Positions 16,087 to 23,113 of a stretch of DNA of 23,113 nucleotides are shown here, piece by piece. The stretch comes from JACMLD01 sp040004415. GTDB lineage: Bacteria > Bacteroidota > Bacteroidia > Chitinophagales > Chitinophagaceae. The notes under the pieces were generated by a model. The model worked only from the letters and a program-made list of their open reading frames with translations. It did no database searches and had not been told where the DNA came from. The stretch is taken from the NCBI GenBank assembly GCA_040004415.1, contig JBDUAY010000029.1, positions 1-23,113 of the forward strand, written 5' to 3'. Numbering within the stretch: position 1 is the first letter of the stretch; each line of letters begins with the position of its first letter. The position numbers were made by a program, and so were the translations under genes.

Positions 16087-17589
16087 TTATAGCACGGCAG
16101 CTTTTTTTGAGATAATTAACAGGCCAAGAAAGGTAAGTAAGCCATTAATGATTAGTAATTCAAGCCCAATTTTAAAATCTCCCAGCAAGATTTGCTGGTA
16201 CTTATCCAGTATGAAGCAAATGATTGGTGCAGCAATACAAACAATGGGCACCAGTTTATCATTCACTTTTCTTTTGGTTAGTATGCCAAATGAAAACAAG
16301 CCCAGCAACGGACCATATGTATAAGCGGCTACTATTAGAATAACACCAATCATACTGGGGTTGTTGATCCATTTGTACACCAGTACAAAAACAAGAAACA
16401 TAGCGGCCACCATCAAATGCACGCGTTGCCTCGTTTTCTTTTTTACCGCTTCAATCATATCGTCGCGGCGCTGTATACCGATAATATCAATACAAAATGA
16501 TGAAGTGATGGCCGTAATAGCGCCATCAGCACTGGGAAAAAGCGCTGAAATAAGTGCTACAATAAAAATAACAGATACCAGCGGTGGCATATAAGTAAGG
16601 GCGATAAAAGGAAAAAGTTTATCGCCAATAACATTGTGATCACCCATCATGAATTTTCTGCCACCTGTTGCCAGTTGTACAAAATGTCCGCCTTTTGATT
16701 CTGCGTATAAATACAATAACCCGCCCAGGAAAAGAAACAACATAATAACCAGCAGCAATATAATGCCGAGGCTCACCACATTCTTCTGTGAATCCTGCAG
16801 CCTCTTTACGGAAATATTTTTTTGCATCATCTCCTGATCCATACCGGTCATCGTAATAGTAATAAACGCTCCGGCGACTATTTGTTTTACAAAAAATAAT
16901 TTGCTATCCGGATTGGTAAAAAATATTTTTGCATATCCCTTTTCATTCATCGCAGCGATACTATCGCCAATGCCTATATGCAAATTATTCAGGATATAAA
17001 TAACACAAATAACCAGGCCTGCCAGCATACAGGTTGTTTGCAATGTATCTGTGTATACAATGGTTTTTACGCCACCCTCGTAGGTATAAAACAATATCAT
17101 TACCAAAATAACCAGGGTTGTTACCCAAAAAGGAACGCCAAAACTTTTTAGTATTGTTTCCTGCAAAATATTTACGACCAGGTACAACCTTGCGGTAGCG
17201 CCCAATGTTCTGGAAAGAATAAAAAAAGAGGCGCCGGTTTTATACGAGGTAAAGCCAAGACGGCTGCCTAAATAATTATAAATAGAAGTAAGGTTTAGCC
17301 GGTAATACAATGGCAGCAAAACAAAAGCTATCATAAAATAGCCGATTAAATAACCAATCGTTATTTGCAAATACGCGAAAGATTCATTGGCCACTGCACC
17401 GGGCACGCTTACAAATGTTACACCGCTCAGCGAGGTACCAATCATTCCAAAAGCCACCAGCATCCAGTTAGAATTTTTGTTGCCGATGAAAAATGAATCA
17501 TTATTAGAATTGCGGGATGTATACCAGGCAACGACGAGCAAAATGATAAAATACACGACAATAAAAGAAAACAATAAAAGCGGCGACAT
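16087..17589 (-). CDS. Sodium:solute symporter (SSS family)
   Basis: The 500-residue inner-membrane protein has about 13 hydrophobic helices across its whole length, the number usual for SSS transporters. The first is LLLFSFIVVYFIILLVVAWY. Characteristic SSS segments include GMIGTSLSGVTFVSVPGAVA after helix 1 and SALFPSADGAITAITSSFCIDI in the sodium-binding helix 8 region, plus YTYEGGVKTIVYTDTLQ. It moves a solute into the cell using the sodium gradient; the substrate cannot be predicted from the sequence. It is transcribed away from the LOG-family gene at 17709 and toward another LOG gene at 15196. A substrate related to nucleobases or nucleosides would suit the context but is only speculation. 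Confidence 0.92.
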   Translation of the reverse strand: MSPLLLFSFIVVYFIILLVVAWYTSRNSNNDSFFIGNKNSNWMLVAFGMIGTSLSGVTFVSVPGAVANESFAYLQITIGYLIGYFMIAFVLLPLYYRLNLTSIYNYLGSRLGFTSYKTGASFFILSRTLGATARLYLVVNILQETILKSFGVPFWVTTLVILVMILFYTYEGGVKTIVYTDTLQTTCMLAGLVICVIYILNNLHIGIGDSIAAMNEKGYAKIFFTNPDSKLFFVKQIVAGAFITITMTGMDQEMMQKNISVKRLQDSQKNVVSLGIILLLVIMLFLFLGGLLYLYAESKGGHFVQLATGGRKFMMGDHNVIGDKLFPFIALTYMPPLVSVIFIVALISALFPSADGAITAITSSFCIDIIGIQRRDDMIEAVKKKTRQRVHLMVAAMFLVFVLVYKWINNPSMIGVILIVAAYTYGPLLGLFSFGILTKRKVNDKLVPIVCIAAPIICFILDKYQQILLGDFKIGLELLIINGLLTFLGLLIISKKAAVL

Positions 17590-17620
17590 AATCAGGTATA
17601 TGTTTTTAATTTTTCAGCGC

Positions 17621-17628
17621 TAAATATA
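17621..17628 (-). promoter_or_regulatory. Possible -7 box for the symporter gene
   Basis: On the minus strand this reads TATATTTA, one mismatch from TAnnTTTG, 31 bp before the symporter ATG. No good -33 element is visible. It lies 2 bp from a -7 box on the opposite strand. Confidence 0.25.
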
Positions 17629-17630
17629 AA

Positions 17631-17638
17631 TAACTTTG
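17631..17638 (+). promoter_or_regulatory. -7 box for the second LOG-family gene
   Basis: TAACTTTG matches TAnnTTTG exactly and lies 70 bp before the start at 17709. The -33 position is weak: only T-rich DNA upstream. Confidence 0.35.
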
Positions 17639-17708
17639 AAGGTATAAAACTCTTTGTTAAGTTGCGCCCTGGTTTTGGATACCTTGTTACCTCAAAAAAT
17701 TACATATC

Positions 17709-18248
17709 ATGAAGATTGAAGCGGTGGCAGTATTTTGCGGATCGAAGAATGGCACCAATCCCCTTTACATAGAGCACGCAGCAGAATTGGGCAAATATTT
17801 GGCGATGCTAAAATTGAAATTAATTTATGGTGGGGCAAAAGAAGGATTAATGGGTGCTGTTGCAGATGCAGTATTGGCCAATGGCGGAACAGTCATGGGC
17901 GTTATCCCAAAAGTGTTGACGCAATGGGAACACCAGCATCTCGGATTAACAGAGCTTGCCGTTGTACCTGATATGCATAGCCGAAAGAAAATGATGTATG
18001 ACATGAGCGATGCCGCTGTTGTTTTGCCCGGTGGCTATGGAACATTGGATGAATTGTTTGAAATGCTCACCTGGAACCAGTTAAAGATACACGACAAAAA
18101 AATTTACCTCCTGAACTCCGCAGGGTTTTACAGCCACCTGATCAACCACCTTCGATTTTTAGAAAAGGATGGTTTTTTATACGAGCCTGTTGAAGAAAGA
18201 ATAATTCTTTGCAATACACCAGTTGAATTGTTTAATAAGATTGGGTAA
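17709..18248 (+). CDS. LOG-family protein (short form, TIGR00730-type)
   Basis: The 179-residue protein is the short, single-domain LOG form, similar in layout to B. subtilis YvdD and plant LOG enzymes. It has VFCGSKNG near the N-terminus (8-15), YGGAKEGLMGAVADA (40-54), MHSRKKMMYDMSDA (89-102, with the conserved Arg92-Lys93) and PGGYGTLDELFE (107-118). LOG enzymes hydrolyse nucleotide 5'-monophosphates to a free base and ribose 5-phosphate. YGGA replaces the more common YGGG. It is clearly a different subtype from the gene at 15196, which is longer at the N-terminus and has GGGPGIMEAA instead. It diverges from the symporter gene with a 119-bp gap. The substrate is unknown. Confidence 0.92.
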   Translation: MKIEAVAVFCGSKNGTNPLYIEHAAELGKYLAMLKLKLIYGGAKEGLMGAVADAVLANGGTVMGVIPKVLTQWEHQHLGLTELAVVPDMHSRKKMMYDMSDAAVVLPGGYGTLDELFEMLTWNQLKIHDKKIYLLNSAGFYSHLINHLRFLEKDGFLYEPVEERIILCNTPVELFNKIG

Positions 18249-18457
18249 TCCTGTCCCATGAAGCTATCGTGTGGGCAGATCGTTTTTTTACCAGCGTTTG
18301 TAATTCTATTGTACTCCGATTGTGTCACACCCTTCTGCGGTAACGCTATACTGAACTTCAGTCTTATCTGCATATGTCATATCAGCTATCAAACATTCCT
18401 TCGTAAATACCCGCTACTTTCTAATATCACTTTTTATTATATCCGGGAACGTTCTCT

Positions 18458-18621
18458 AATAACCCTGTGCCTTCAGGCCGGGGCTTCAGCGTTTTTTTTT
18501 ATTGGCTTTAGCCGAAGTTTGTTTTGGCTAAAGCCGGATAACCGGGGTTCGATACTCCCAGGCCTAAAGGCACTGGGTTATTTAAAGCCTGAGGTATACT
18601 TTTTTTTATAGCATCAGGCTT
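18458..18621. repeat. REP/MITE-like cluster of nested palindromes
   Basis: A 22-bp arm at 18458-18479 (starting AATAACCC, ending CAGGCC) is matched by an inverted copy at 18561-18582 with two differences. Inside it, GGCTTTAGCC (18504-18513) and GGCTAAAGCC (18526-18535) form a perfect 10-bp stem. Immediately outside, AAGCCTGA (18585-18592) pairs perfectly with TCAGGCTT (18614-18621). Related words (AGGCC, GGCTT, AAGCC, CCTGA) recur in all arms. The layout resembles dispersed extragenic palindromes rather than a terminator. No transposase is in the window, and copy number elsewhere cannot be seen. Confidence 0.6.
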
Positions 18622-18740
18622 GCTGACCCTATAAAAAACTTTGCTGCTGTCATAATTATCATTTTTAGACAGCCGCTTAGTTTGTCGTTTGAGAAGCTAT
18701 CCAGGCGGCGGCAAAATAATTAATTGTAAAAAAAAACTGG

Positions 18741-18760
18741 AGACGCCATACACGGCGTTT
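18741..18760. repeat. Small palindrome in the same intergenic region
   Basis: ACGCC (18743-18747) pairs with GGCGT (18754-18758) around ATACAC. Two more pairs (one G-T) extend it to AGACGCC/GGCGTTT. No T-run follows on either strand. Confidence 0.3.
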
Positions 18761-18938
18761 GCAGGATTTCGGCCAATGAGGCACCGTTATTTTTTGTAAG
18801 TAATATATTAGCAGACTAAAGATCAATACCGGTTTGCAGTAAAAGGGAGTGACACAACGATGTTTAAAGAAGGACGAGTGCCCGCGTCGAAAAAAAACCT
18901 TATCTAATCTTATTTGTTAAGAAAAGAACGGGGAAATC

Positions 18939-18972
18939 AAAAAATGCCTGCTTACAATTCATCAGCAGGCAT
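18939..18972 (-). terminator. Intrinsic terminator of the beta-barrel gene
   Basis: ATGCCTGCT (18944-18952) and AGCAGGCAT (18964-18972) form a perfect 9-bp stem with an 11-nt loop. On the minus strand the stem is followed by a run of six T (18944 down to 18939). It lies 30 bp after the stop of the beta-barrel gene. Confidence 0.8.
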
Positions 18973-19002
18973 CACAAAAATTATTATCAGATAATTTTAT
19001 TA

Positions 19003-19662
19003 CTAGTGTTTTCTCGGATGAAAATAAATATCAAACCCTGCTTTGAGAACAGGAATGATTTGGCCGTTGCCATCACGGTAAGGAGATTGCGCGCTATTAA
19101 GTACATCAATCAGCAAGGCTATATGCATACTACTTTTCCCAACTAAACGTTGGCCGTAACCAATACCTGCCAATATGCTTGCAGCACCTGTATTAGCAGA
19201 AAAAGATTCATGCGGCGCCGAATTAAAATCTGTAAATGAATAATGTACCCAATTATATTCTGGCCCTGCCTGCAAAAAAAGAAATGGCAAAGGATATATA
19301 CGGGCAAACGCACCTACGCCATAGTTGAAACTACGCGTACGAACATTGTTGTTGTAATAATTGTACGGGTCTGCTCTTTCAGAATTATAATTCAGGTTTA
19401 TTAATGCGCCCGCATCAAACCATTTAGAAAATGAATAGCCAATCTCCGGAGAAATACCTGCATTAAAATTATAGGTATCATATCCCAGGCCCAAATTACC
19501 GCCTATAAAAAGATGTTCTTTTTTAAACCCATCGCCATAGGTTTGATCATCGGTGTATGTATCACGCTGGCGTTCCCTTTCACCTTCGCGATAGTAACGC
19601 TGTGCCACTGCACCAGAACCTGCACTTATCAGCAACACTGCAATCAATATTTTCTTCACCAT
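19003..19662 (-). CDS. Small secreted protein, probable outer-membrane beta-barrel
   Basis: The 219-residue product has a clear signal peptide (MVKKILIAVLLISAGSGAVAQ, cleavage near residue 21). A short charged stretch rich in Arg, Glu, Asp and Tyr follows (about 22-48). The remainder alternates hydrophobic and polar residues with many Tyr, Phe and Gly (GGNLGLGYDTYNFNAGISPEIGYSF, then FLFLQAGPEYNWVHYSF), ending in the amphipathic VLKAGFDIYFHPRKH. This pattern fits an eight-strand outer-membrane barrel of the OmpA/OmpW size class. The exact family is not recognised and function is unknown. The gene is alone on its strand with its own terminator; the GlcD-like gene lies 136 bp upstream. Confidence 0.78.
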   Translation of the reverse strand: MVKKILIAVLLISAGSGAVAQRYYREGERERQRDTYTDDQTYGDGFKKEHLFIGGNLGLGYDTYNFNAGISPEIGYSFSKWFDAGALINLNYNSERADPYNYYNNNVRTRSFNYGVGAFARIYPLPFLFLQAGPEYNWVHYSFTDFNSAPHESFSANTGAASILAGIGYGQRLVGKSSMHIALLIDVLNSAQSPYRDGNGQIIPVLKAGFDIYFHPRKH

Positions 19663-19798
19663 ATAATAGATTTAAAAACAAAACAAAGAAAAAGCCAAAC
19701 AGTTTAACGGAACTTTAATAAAGTGGCTTGTCAGTACAATCAAGTCATTCCGACCTCAAAAGAACGTAATTGTTTAAAGAAAATGTATTAATGCATTG

Positions 19799-21232
19799 TT
19801 AAGGAAATATCTTTCCGGCATTTAAAATATTATTAGGGTCGAAAACCTTTTTAATTTGGCGCATTAAATCAAGTTGCTTCTCTTCAAATACAATGTCCAT
19901 ATAACTTTTCTGCACCAAACCAATGCCATGCTCACCGCTGATAGTGCCACCTAATTTTTTAACCAGCATAAACAGTGCGCGCAGGCCTTCCACCATCTTT
20001 GGATCATCCTGGCTATTGATGGTTCCAATTTTTTTAATGCGGATATGCAGGTTGCCGTCACCCGCATGTCCATAACATACCGCATGAAAATCATACTGCC
20101 GGCCCAATTCTCTTACGCCGCGAATTAACGCAGGCAACGCCGCACGTGGCACTACCGTATCTTCTTCAATCGTATAGCCAACCAATTTCACCGCTTCCGC
20201 TACGCGCCTGCGCAGTTTCCACAGCTCAGCTTTTTGTTGCGCATCGTCCGCAAAAAACAATTCACCAGCACCATATTCTGTTAGCAGGGTTCCAATGGCT
20301 TCCATATCGCTCATCAGCACATCCATATTATTTCCATCTACCTCAATTATGAGTTGTGCTTCTGTATCATCTGTAAGCGGCACTGCTGAGCTGCCCACCA
20401 TTTTACTTACAATCTGCAGCGCCTCAATCTCTACCAATTCCAACGCACTGGGCGTAAAGCCTGCGCGAAAAATAGCACTTACCGCTTCACCTGCTTTTTC
20501 AAGCGATGCAAATGGCGCGAGCATCAGCAAATCATATTTTGGTAACGGAATTAACTTCAGGACAATTTTGGTAACAACCGCCAGGGTTCCTTCGCTGCCT
20601 ACTATGAGTTGTGTTAAATTATAACCGGTTGCGTTTTTTAGTACGTTGGCGCCGGTCCACATTATCTCGCCGGCAGGCAACACAATTTCCAGGTTGAGTA
20701 CATAATCTCTTACTACACCATACTTAACAGCTTTTGGACCACCACTATTTTCCGCAATATTGCCGCCAATAAAACAGGATCCGCGGCTACTGGGGTCAGG
20801 CGGATAAAACAATCCTTTTTCTTTTACAGCATCCATCAACACTTCGGTAATTACACCGGGTTCAGTGGTTATCTGCAAATTTTTTTCATCAATATTTAAT
20901 ATTGTATTCATCCGGTCGGTACTCAGCAAAACGCCGCCGAGATGCGGCAATGCACCGCCGCTTAAACCAGTACCTGCGCCGCGTGGTGTAACCGGAATTT
21001 TATGCTGATGGCAGATTTTCATAATAGCGCTTATTTCCTGCGCTGTACGGGGTCTTATTACTACATCAGGCAAAAACAGCAGGTTCTCTGTTTCATCATG
21101 CCCATAATTTTGCAGCGTTTCTTCATCTGTCAAAACGTATTGATCACCTGCGATGGTTTTAAATTGATCTAAAAATGCCAGGACTTTATTTTCTTTTACT
21201 TCAACCGTTTGCATGCCACGAAATTTCAGCAA
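19799..21232 (-). CDS. FAD-linked oxidase of the GlcD / D-lactate dehydrogenase type
   Basis: The 477-residue flavoprotein has an N-terminal PCMH-type FAD-binding domain: TPRGAGTGLSGGALPHLGG (82-100), PPDPSSRGSCFIGGNIAENSGGP (144-166) and the GSEGTLAVVTK loop. A C-terminal FAD-linked oxidase domain ends with GGTISGEHGIGLVQKSYM (428-445, His435 likely in the active site) and FDPNNILNAGKIFP. CYGHAGDGNLHIRIKK is also typical. Enzymes of this family oxidise 2-hydroxyacids such as glycolate or D-lactate. No GlcE, GlcF or iron-sulfur partner is adjacent, so a stand-alone 2-hydroxyacid dehydrogenase is more likely than a three-subunit glycolate oxidase. Met7 (21212-21214, MQTVEVKENK) is the more natural start; the upstream Met adds only MLKFRG. 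The esterase gene lies 86 bp upstream on the same strand. Confidence 0.9.
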   Translation of the reverse strand: MLKFRGMQTVEVKENKVLAFLDQFKTIAGDQYVLTDEETLQNYGHDETENLLFLPDVVIRPRTAQEISAIMKICHQHKIPVTPRGAGTGLSGGALPHLGGVLLSTDRMNTILNIDEKNLQITTEPGVITEVLMDAVKEKGLFYPPDPSSRGSCFIGGNIAENSGGPKAVKYGVVRDYVLNLEIVLPAGEIMWTGANVLKNATGYNLTQLIVGSEGTLAVVTKIVLKLIPLPKYDLLMLAPFASLEKAGEAVSAIFRAGFTPSALELVEIEALQIVSKMVGSSAVPLTDDTEAQLIIEVDGNNMDVLMSDMEAIGTLLTEYGAGELFFADDAQQKAELWKLRRRVAEAVKLVGYTIEEDTVVPRAALPALIRGVRELGRQYDFHAVCYGHAGDGNLHIRIKKIGTINSQDDPKMVEGLRALFMLVKKLGGTISGEHGIGLVQKSYMDIVFEEKQLDLMRQIKKVFDPNNILNAGKIFP

Positions 21233-21318
21233 AATTCGGGTATTCCCTGCAGGTTCTGCGCGATTAGTTTTAACTGGCTAACCTCAATTTTTTAAAACCC
21301 CGTTGTACATTTTCAAAT

Positions 21319-22179
21319 CTAATACTGATGAAATGCCTGCGAAACAAATTCTAATACAGCAGGTAACGCAGCACGCCAGTAAGTCCAGTTGTGCCCGCCA
21401 TCGCGTGTACGAAACTCATGCGGAATTTCTTTTTTGCGCATAGCAATATGCACCAGTGAATTTCCTTCGTACAAGAAATCATCATCGCCAATGTCTATAT
21501 ACCAGCGAACAGACTTTTTAAGTGTATCAGGCATATTGTTTACCAACGCCAGCACACTCTGGCGGTTATAGAAGGCCGTTATATCCTGGTCTGAGATGCC
21601 GGGTGTTTCTTTTGACAGGCGTGTTTTGGCATCTTCCAATGTAAGCGGACCGGTACCAGCGCTTAGCGGGCAAGCAGAAGAAAACAATTCAGGGTGATGA
21701 AGTGCATATGTAAAAGCACCGTCGCCACCCATTGACAAACCTGAAACGGCACGGTAATGTTTATCAGCTTTTATACGGTATGTCTTTTCAATAAAAGGCA
21801 TAAATTCCTGGAAGAAAAAATCTTCGTAGCGCCAGGTACCGGTTGCATTATTTGAGTAGCCGCGCTTACCGGTATTGGCATCGGGCATTACAATTATCAT
21901 AGGGGTAGCTGTTCCTTCAGCAATGGCTTTGTCTGTAATGTTTTGTACTTCGCCAAACTGAACCCAGCCAGTCTGGTCGTCACCGCCGCCGTGCAATAAA
22001 TATAAAACCGGGTAACTGCGTTGCGATGTTTCATAACCAGGCGGAAGATAGATGGCATACTTCCGTTCCATATTCAGTACTTTACTCCTGAGCGAGCGCT
22101 CATCATACACTTTACTGCCTTGTGCTATTCCAGCAATAAAACCGGTGCAGGAAATAAGCACGCATAGTAGATTTTTCAT
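21319..22179 (-). CDS. Secreted alpha/beta-hydrolase esterase (esterase D / feruloyl-esterase-like)
   Basis: The 286-residue protein begins with a signal peptide (MKNLLCVLISCTGFIAGIAQ; Cys11 is inside the hydrophobic core and no clean lipobox is evident). The alpha/beta-hydrolase fold shows YLLHGGGDDQTGW (60-72, oxyanion region), MIIVMPDA (94-101), the nucleophile elbow SGLSMGGDGA with Ser149 (146-155), acidic DIGDDDF (229-235, likely catalytic Asp) and His263 in DGGHNWTYW. Residues match the putative esterase (esterase D) family that includes feruloyl and acetyl xylan esterases. It is probably periplasmic or surface-exposed and cleaves an ester on a carbohydrate or small molecule; the substrate is inferred only. 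A divergent SGNH hydrolase gene lies 152 bp away. Confidence 0.9.
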   Translation of the reverse strand: MKNLLCVLISCTGFIAGIAQGSKVYDERSLRSKVLNMERKYAIYLPPGYETSQRSYPVLYLLHGGGDDQTGWVQFGEVQNITDKAIAEGTATPMIIVMPDANTGKRGYSNNATGTWRYEDFFFQEFMPFIEKTYRIKADKHYRAVSGLSMGGDGAFTYALHHPELFSSACPLSAGTGPLTLEDAKTRLSKETPGISDQDITAFYNRQSVLALVNNMPDTLKKSVRWYIDIGDDDFLYEGNSLVHIAMRKKEIPHEFRTRDGGHNWTYWRAALPAVLEFVSQAFHQY

Positions 22180-22193
22180 ACAGCAAGTTTTAC

Positions 22194-22224
22194 TAAATAT
22201 AGTTTTCTACCCGCAATATGCAAA
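22194..22224 (-). promoter_or_regulatory. Promoter of the esterase gene
   Basis: On the minus strand TTTG (22224-22221) is followed after exactly 19 nt by TATATTTA (22201-22194), one mismatch from the -7 consensus TAnnTTTG. The esterase ATG is 14 bp further. This is the best -33/-7 arrangement in the window. Confidence 0.6.
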
Positions 22225-22331
22225 AAGGATTTTCAAACAATTCTTGTTGAATGAACATCTACTAACGCTTCCAAACATTATCTTTAAGCAGTCAAATTGA
22301 ATCCATTACCACTGCCTGTTAAAATAATAAA

Positions 22332-23113
22332 ATGAAAAAAATAATTCTGCTGATTGCAGTCGTAATCGTTACTGCCTCATTTTTTGTTCCTGCAAAAATT
22401 ACATGGGTTGCCATTGGCGATTCTATTACTTATTTAAATGAACATACAAATGAGACAGGTAATAGGGTCACAAAGGGATACATGACGCGGGTTATTGAAA
22501 AACTACCCGAAATAAATTACATTAACCAGGGTCATAATGGATGGACCTCCGGTGGCATTGCAAAAGAAATAGATAGTCTCGGTATCGTGAAAGCGGATGT
22601 GTATTCTGTTTTTTTAGGGACAAATGACTGGTGGCAGGGCCGTCCGGTTGGATCGCTGGCTGATTACAAGAATAATACTGGCAATGCAACCGTGTATGGA
22701 TCGTTCCGCATTATCATTAATAAATTGCGCGATCTGAATGCAGCTGCTAAAATTATATTGATCACACCTATGCAAAGAGTAGATTTTGTTTACATCAACA
22801 ATATGAAAAACAATGCATGGGGATCTTATAAACCAAAAAACGGGCAAACACTGGAAGCGTTTGCTGCAGCTATTGATAGTATTGGGAAATTTGAACTTTT
22901 TGAAGTAGTCGATCTGTATCATCAAAAAGGAATGGACCTGAAGGACCTGGTGAAATACAAACGCCTGAAAGATCCGCAAACAGGTGCCTACAAAGATTAT
23001 CCTTATCCTGATTTTATTAATGTTCCTTTTAATCCGGAGACGGATGAATATCCTTATCCGCCCGACGCAAGCGATATTACATTTGATGGACTGCATCCTT
23101 CTGATAACGGTAA
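22332..23113 (+). CDS. SGNH/GDSL-family hydrolase (3' truncated by the window)
   Basis: Reading from the ATG at 22332 the frame stays open to the window end, giving 260 residues. An N-terminal hydrophobic segment (MKKIILLIAVVIVTASFFVPA) acts as signal peptide or anchor. The SGNH blocks are complete: WVAIGDSIT with nucleophile Ser31 (block I), INQGHNGWTSGG with the conserved Gly/Asn (block II), VFLGTNDWW (block III, Asn) and FDGLHPSDNG (block V, Asp and His of the catalytic site). Only the last residues are missing. Family members are esterases, lipases or carbohydrate deacetylases. The next-door, divergently transcribed secreted esterase suggests a shared role in ester removal, though this is inference. 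A TATCTTTA box at 22279-22286 is a weak promoter candidate. Confidence 0.88.
   Translation, partial: MKKIILLIAVVIVTASFFVPAKITWVAIGDSITYLNEHTNETGNRVTKGYMTRVIEKLPEINYINQGHNGWTSGGIAKEIDSLGIVKADVYSVFLGTNDWWQGRPVGSLADYKNNTGNATVYGSFRIIINKLRDLNAAAKIILITPMQRVDFVYINNMKNNAWGSYKPKNGQTLEAFAAAIDSIGKFELFEVVDLYHQKGMDLKDLVKYKRLKDPQTGAYKDYPYPDFINVPFNPETDEYPYPPDASDITFDGLHPSDNG

Larger units (their letters stand above)
18249..19002. other. 754-bp intergenic region without a convincing gene
   Basis: This gap between the second LOG gene and the beta-barrel gene holds no recognisable protein gene. Its first part (18249-18457) shows nothing clear. The middle holds a palindrome cluster (18458-18621) and a smaller hairpin (18741-18760). 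The end holds the terminator of the beta-barrel gene (18939-18972). Frames open here code for nothing family-like and run through the palindromes. Confidence 0.7.

Noticed and set aside
18541..18560. GGGGTTCGATACTCCC, which resembles a tRNA T-arm
   Set aside because: Only four stem pairs form, and no acceptor, D-arm or anticodon arm can be built around it. It lies inside the palindrome cluster.
18258..18611. 117-codon open frame after the second LOG gene
   Set aside because: It resembles no family, has an odd Cys/Phe-rich composition and its last third is encoded by the palindrome cluster. It is probably a chance frame.
22614..23096. 160-codon minus-strand open frame at the right end
   Set aside because: It is opposite the SGNH hydrolase, whose catalytic blocks are all in the plus-strand frame. 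The minus frame has no recognisable motif.

Overview
The window is ordinary chromosomal DNA from a Bacteroidetes bacterium, most likely of the Chitinophagaceae/Sphingobacteriia type. The evidence is type IX secretion (T9SS) cargo of both sorting classes, a PorP/SprF protein, and Bacteroidetes -7 boxes (TAnnTTTG) upstream of several genes. There is no plasmid, phage, transposase or CRISPR array, and no RNA gene was recognised. The assignment rests on recalled family features; no database search was run.

Layout. Positions 1-4466 hold the 3' part of a giant PKD-repeat adhesin-like protein with a type B T9SS sorting domain, followed after 40 bp by a PorP/SprF outer-membrane protein: a cargo plus secretion-partner pair. 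A stand-alone peroxiredoxin (4675-5145) and a very small secreted protein made almost only of a type A T9SS sorting domain (5277-5615) follow. Converging on these is an RlmI-like 23S rRNA methyltransferase (5862-7043, minus). Next come the co-chaperone genes grpE and dnaJ (7268-9103), separated by a terminator-like hairpin and closed by a strong terminator. Then comes a DprE1-like FAD oxidase (9369-10715) that carries Ala where mycobacterial DprE1 has its drug-reactive Cys.

From 10727 to 17589 seven minus-strand genes follow: a secreted YfbK-like von Willebrand A protein, hypoxanthine phosphoribosyltransferase, a LysM glucosaminidase, a COMT-like O-methyltransferase, a LOG-family nucleotide phosphoribohydrolase, and a sodium:solute symporter. 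(That is six named genes; the seventh transcription unit boundary is the methyltransferase's own possible promoter.) A second, shorter LOG-family gene diverges from the symporter at 17709. Positions 18249-19002 are the only gene-free stretch above 300 bp; it carries a nested set of palindromes that looks like a REP/MITE-type repeat.

The right end has a small outer-membrane beta-barrel protein, a GlcD-type FAD-linked dehydrogenase, a secreted alpha/beta-hydrolase esterase with a well-formed promoter, and a divergent SGNH/GDSL hydrolase running off the window.

The genes do not form one clear pathway. Local themes are envelope and secretion (PKD/PorP, type A mini-protein, vWA, LysM hydrolase, beta-barrel), protein folding (grpE-dnaJ), purine base/nucleotide handling (hpt, two LOG proteins) and ester hydrolysis (esterase, SGNH). 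I found no convincing new defence or mobile system. The points most worth a second look are the isolated sorting-domain mini-protein, the DprE1-like enzyme without partner genes, and the palindrome cluster at 18458-18621.
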